Assembly (NCBI GenBank): GCA_023399455.1
Contig: JAEWPN010000068.1
Location: 1 to 8,346, forward strand
Direction of reading: 5' to 3'
DNA from: Bacillota bacterium
GTDB taxonomy: Bacteria; Bacillota; Clostridia; Lachnospirales; Lachnospiraceae
Length of the DNA: 8,346 bases
The translations under genes and the position numbers were made by a program. How positions within the stretch are numbered: position 1 is the stretch's first letter; every line of letters starts with the position of its first letter. The notes beneath the pieces were generated by a model. It was not told the origin of the DNA. It worked only from the letters and a program-made list of their open reading frames with translations, and ran no database searches. Positions 6,459 to 8,346 of the stretch are shown here, in pieces.

Positions 6459-8346
6459 TTACAGTGAGGATAATTCTTCAATTCTCTCGCACAGGCTCGT
6501 ATACCTTTTGTTCTGATTCTCATTCGCGATCATTTCGTTTACCGTCTGTCTGCTCCCCAAAATCGTCACACAGTTCTTGGCACGGGTAACCCCAGTGTAC
6601 AGCAGATTTCGATTAAAGAGCATCTTAGGGCCTGTAAGTAAGGGCATAATTACGGCTGGATATTCGCTTCCCTGCGACTTATGTATCGTTACCGCATAGG
6701 CCAGCTCGATTTCATCCAACTGATGAAAGGGGTATGTCACTCTTTTATGCTCGTCGTATTCCACTATTATCTCCTGTGCATAATCGTTGATTTCCTTTAT
6801 AATGCCTATATCCCCGTTAAAAACACCCATACCTCTATCTATGGGAATATTGTATTTGCTTACAACCTCCCATTCCAGCTGGTAATTGTTTTTAATCTGC
6901 ATCACCTTGTCTCCCACCCGGTATACCCCTTCTCCGGCTTCATATTCTTCCTTTGATTTATCCGGAGGATTTAAATACTCCTGAAGGATGCCGTTTAGAA
7001 TCTCTACGCCGAGACTGCCCTTTCTCATAGGCGTTAACACTTGTATATCGTAGGCGCTGGCTCCTACATAGGGCGGCAGCTTTTCGCATATGAGCTGAAT
7101 CATATGTTTGTAAATTACTCCTACATCGTTTCTTTCCAGAAAGAAAAAATCTTTGCTCTTATTGTTTAGTTCTATCTGCTTCCCCCTGTTGATAGCATGG
7201 GCATTGACAACGATATCGCTTTCCTCCGCCTGTCTGAATATCTTCTGCAGCATGACTACCGGTATACATCGGCTGTCGATCAGATCCTTCAATATCTGTC
7301 CAGGTCCCACCGACGGAAGCTGATTGATATCGCCTGCCATAATCAGCCGGGTGCCCGGCATAATTGCCTTGAGCAGCGACTGGAACAAATGAATATCCAC
7401 CATCGACATCTCATCTACAATAATAACATCCGCCTCCAAAGGATTTTCTTCATTTTTTTCAAATTTTGCTCTTTTGTTTTCTTCTAAGACCGCTCCGCTA
7501 AGCTCCAAAAGCCGATGTATGGTCCTCGCCTCATATCCTGTGGTTTCTGTCATACGCTTCGCCGCCCTTCCCGTAGGCGCCGCAAGAAAAATATCCATGT
7601 TCTCCCCTGCGTAATATCTTATAATCGTATTGATCGTTGTAGTTTTTCCTGTTCCGGGACCTCCTGTCAGAATGAGCAAGCCATTTTTCACACTTTCCAG
7701 CACTGCCTTTCTTTGCAGCTCATCCAGTTCGATTCCCTGTTCTTTCTCTATTGCCCTGATGCGGTCGTTGATATTATTCTCCTCCGATGGAAGAAGCCCG
7801 TCCTGTGGCGAAATGGATACATTCAGATCATGAATCATCTTAGCGCAATTCAATTCTTCATAATAGTAGGAAGCAGCATATATTTTCCTGCCTTTCTCCT
7901 CCTCTGGCCGCGGCATTTTTATCACGACCTTTTTGTCCATCGCCAGATTGGCTATCTGGGGCCCAATGGCTGGCTCCTCCACCTCCAACAGCTCGCTGGC
8001 CCGTCTTAACAGTATTTCTTCCGGCAAATATACATGACCTTCTGCCGACGACTGAAGAAGCACATAAAGGACAGCACTCCTTATGCGGTAATCAGAATCC
8101 GTGTGTATACCTATCTTGTTTGCAATTTCATCTGCAATTTTAAATCCTACCCCCGAAATATCTTCCGCCAGCTTATATGGATTTTCCCTGAGTACTCCGT
8201 AAACGCTCATTCCATAGGTATTATATATCTTCATGGCAAGTGCGCCTGAAATTCCATACTTTTGCAGAAATACCATAGCCTCCCGCATATCCTTTTTTTC
8301 TTCCATCTGAACTGCGATTTCCCGCGCTTTTCTCTCGCTGATACCC
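6459..8346 (-). CDS. recD2: RecD2-type (RecD/TraA family) ATP-dependent DNA helicase, partial at 5' end
   Basis: Superfamily 1B 5'-to-3' DNA helicase acting in DNA repair and replication maintenance without RecBC. Numbering from the methionine at 8306, the order is: helix-hairpin-helix-like region (about 12-65), linker, Walker A GGPGTGKTT (215-223), motif Ia APTGRAAKRM (243-252), Walker B VDEMS (297-301), motif III AGDINQLPSVGPG (324-336), motif IV VLTPMRKG (423-430), an SH3-like insert (about 460-525), motif V TIHKSQGSEY (540-549) and motif VI YTGVTRAK (570-577). That methionine is not the true start: the frame stays open for 13 more codons to the edge, and those residues (ISERKAREIAVQ) read like family sequence. 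RecD2 proteins are usually about 730-750 residues, so roughly 110 residues are missing. All helicase motifs are intact. The TAA stop is followed 43 bases later by comF. Confidence 0.96.
   Translation of the reverse strand, partial: GISERKAREIAVQMEEKKDMREAMVFLQKYGISGALAMKIYNTYGMSVYGVLRENPYKLAEDISGVGFKIADEIANKIGIHTDSDYRIRSAVLYVLLQSSAEGHVYLPEEILLRRASELLEVEEPAIGPQIANLAMDKKVVIKMPRPEEEKGRKIYAASYYYEELNCAKMIHDLNVSISPQDGLLPSEENNINDRIRAIEKEQGIELDELQRKAVLESVKNGLLILTGGPGTGKTTTINTIIRYYAGENMDIFLAAPTGRAAKRMTETTGYEARTIHRLLELSGAVLEENKRAKFEKNEENPLEADVIIVDEMSMVDIHLFQSLLKAIMPGTRLIMAGDINQLPSVGPGQILKDLIDSRCIPVVMLQKIFRQAEESDIVVNAHAINRGKQIELNNKSKDFFFLERNDVGVIYKHMIQLICEKLPPYVGASAYDIQVLTPMRKGSLGVEILNGILQEYLNPPDKSKEEYEAGEGVYRVGDKVMQIKNNYQLEWEVVSKYNIPIDRGMGVFNGDIGIIKEINDYAQEIIVEYDEHKRVTYPFHQLDEIELAYAVTIHKSQGSEYPAVIMPLLTGPKMLFNRNLLYTGVTRAKNCVTILGSRQTVNEMIANENQNKRYTSLCERIEELSSL

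Noticed and set aside
6416..6523. Longer ComF starting at 6523
   Set aside because: The added residues are the recD2 3' end read out of frame, there is no ribosome binding site, and they do not resemble ComF.
7515..8009. 164-codon plus-strand open frame opposite recD2
   Set aside because: It is antisense to conserved helicase motifs and is a shadow of the real frame.

Overview
The window looks like chromosomal housekeeping DNA from a low- to mid-GC Gram-positive anaerobe of the class Clostridia, most likely the family Lachnospiraceae. This placement is inferred from protein flavour and gene order: RecD2, a ComF/YvyF pair, a CdaA-CdaR-GlmM cluster, and an HPr with the GLHLRPAG form of the active site. 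No search was run. All real genes lie on the minus strand and are read from the right edge to the left edge.

In transcription order the layout is: recD2 (helicase, 5' end beyond the right edge); comF (phosphoribosyltransferase-fold competence-type protein); a YvyF-like double zinc-ribbon protein; a small two-helix membrane protein; a roughly nine-helix membrane protein with a basic cytoplasmic-looking tail; cdaA (diadenylate cyclase); cdaR (YbbR-domain regulator of CdaA); glmM (phosphoglucosamine mutase); and an HPr-type PTS phosphocarrier that is cut by the left edge and starts at 131. From recD2 to glmM the genes are separated by 44 bases or less, or overlap, and no terminator was seen between them, so this probably forms one long operon or a few nested transcripts. 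The first clear break is the 106-base gap between glmM and the HPr gene. It holds a near-consensus promoter (TTGAGA, 17 bases, TGA-TATAGT) and no terminator. It is also the longest non-coding stretch in the window.

Functionally the right half deals with DNA (RecD2, ComF). The left half controls cell-wall precursor supply and cyclic di-AMP: CdaA makes the nucleotide, CdaR and GlmM are known to modulate CdaA in other Firmicutes, and GlmM also makes glucosamine-1-phosphate for peptidoglycan. Two membrane proteins of unknown function sit directly upstream of cdaA and are the least explained part of the window. I see no mobile element, CRISPR array, RNA gene, riboswitch or sign of recent transfer, and no convincing novel system. 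The points worth a second look are the two unknown membrane genes, the lack of a good ribosome binding site at cdaA together with overlapping mini-ORFs, the promoter before HPr, and a repeat-built N-terminal extension on ComF.
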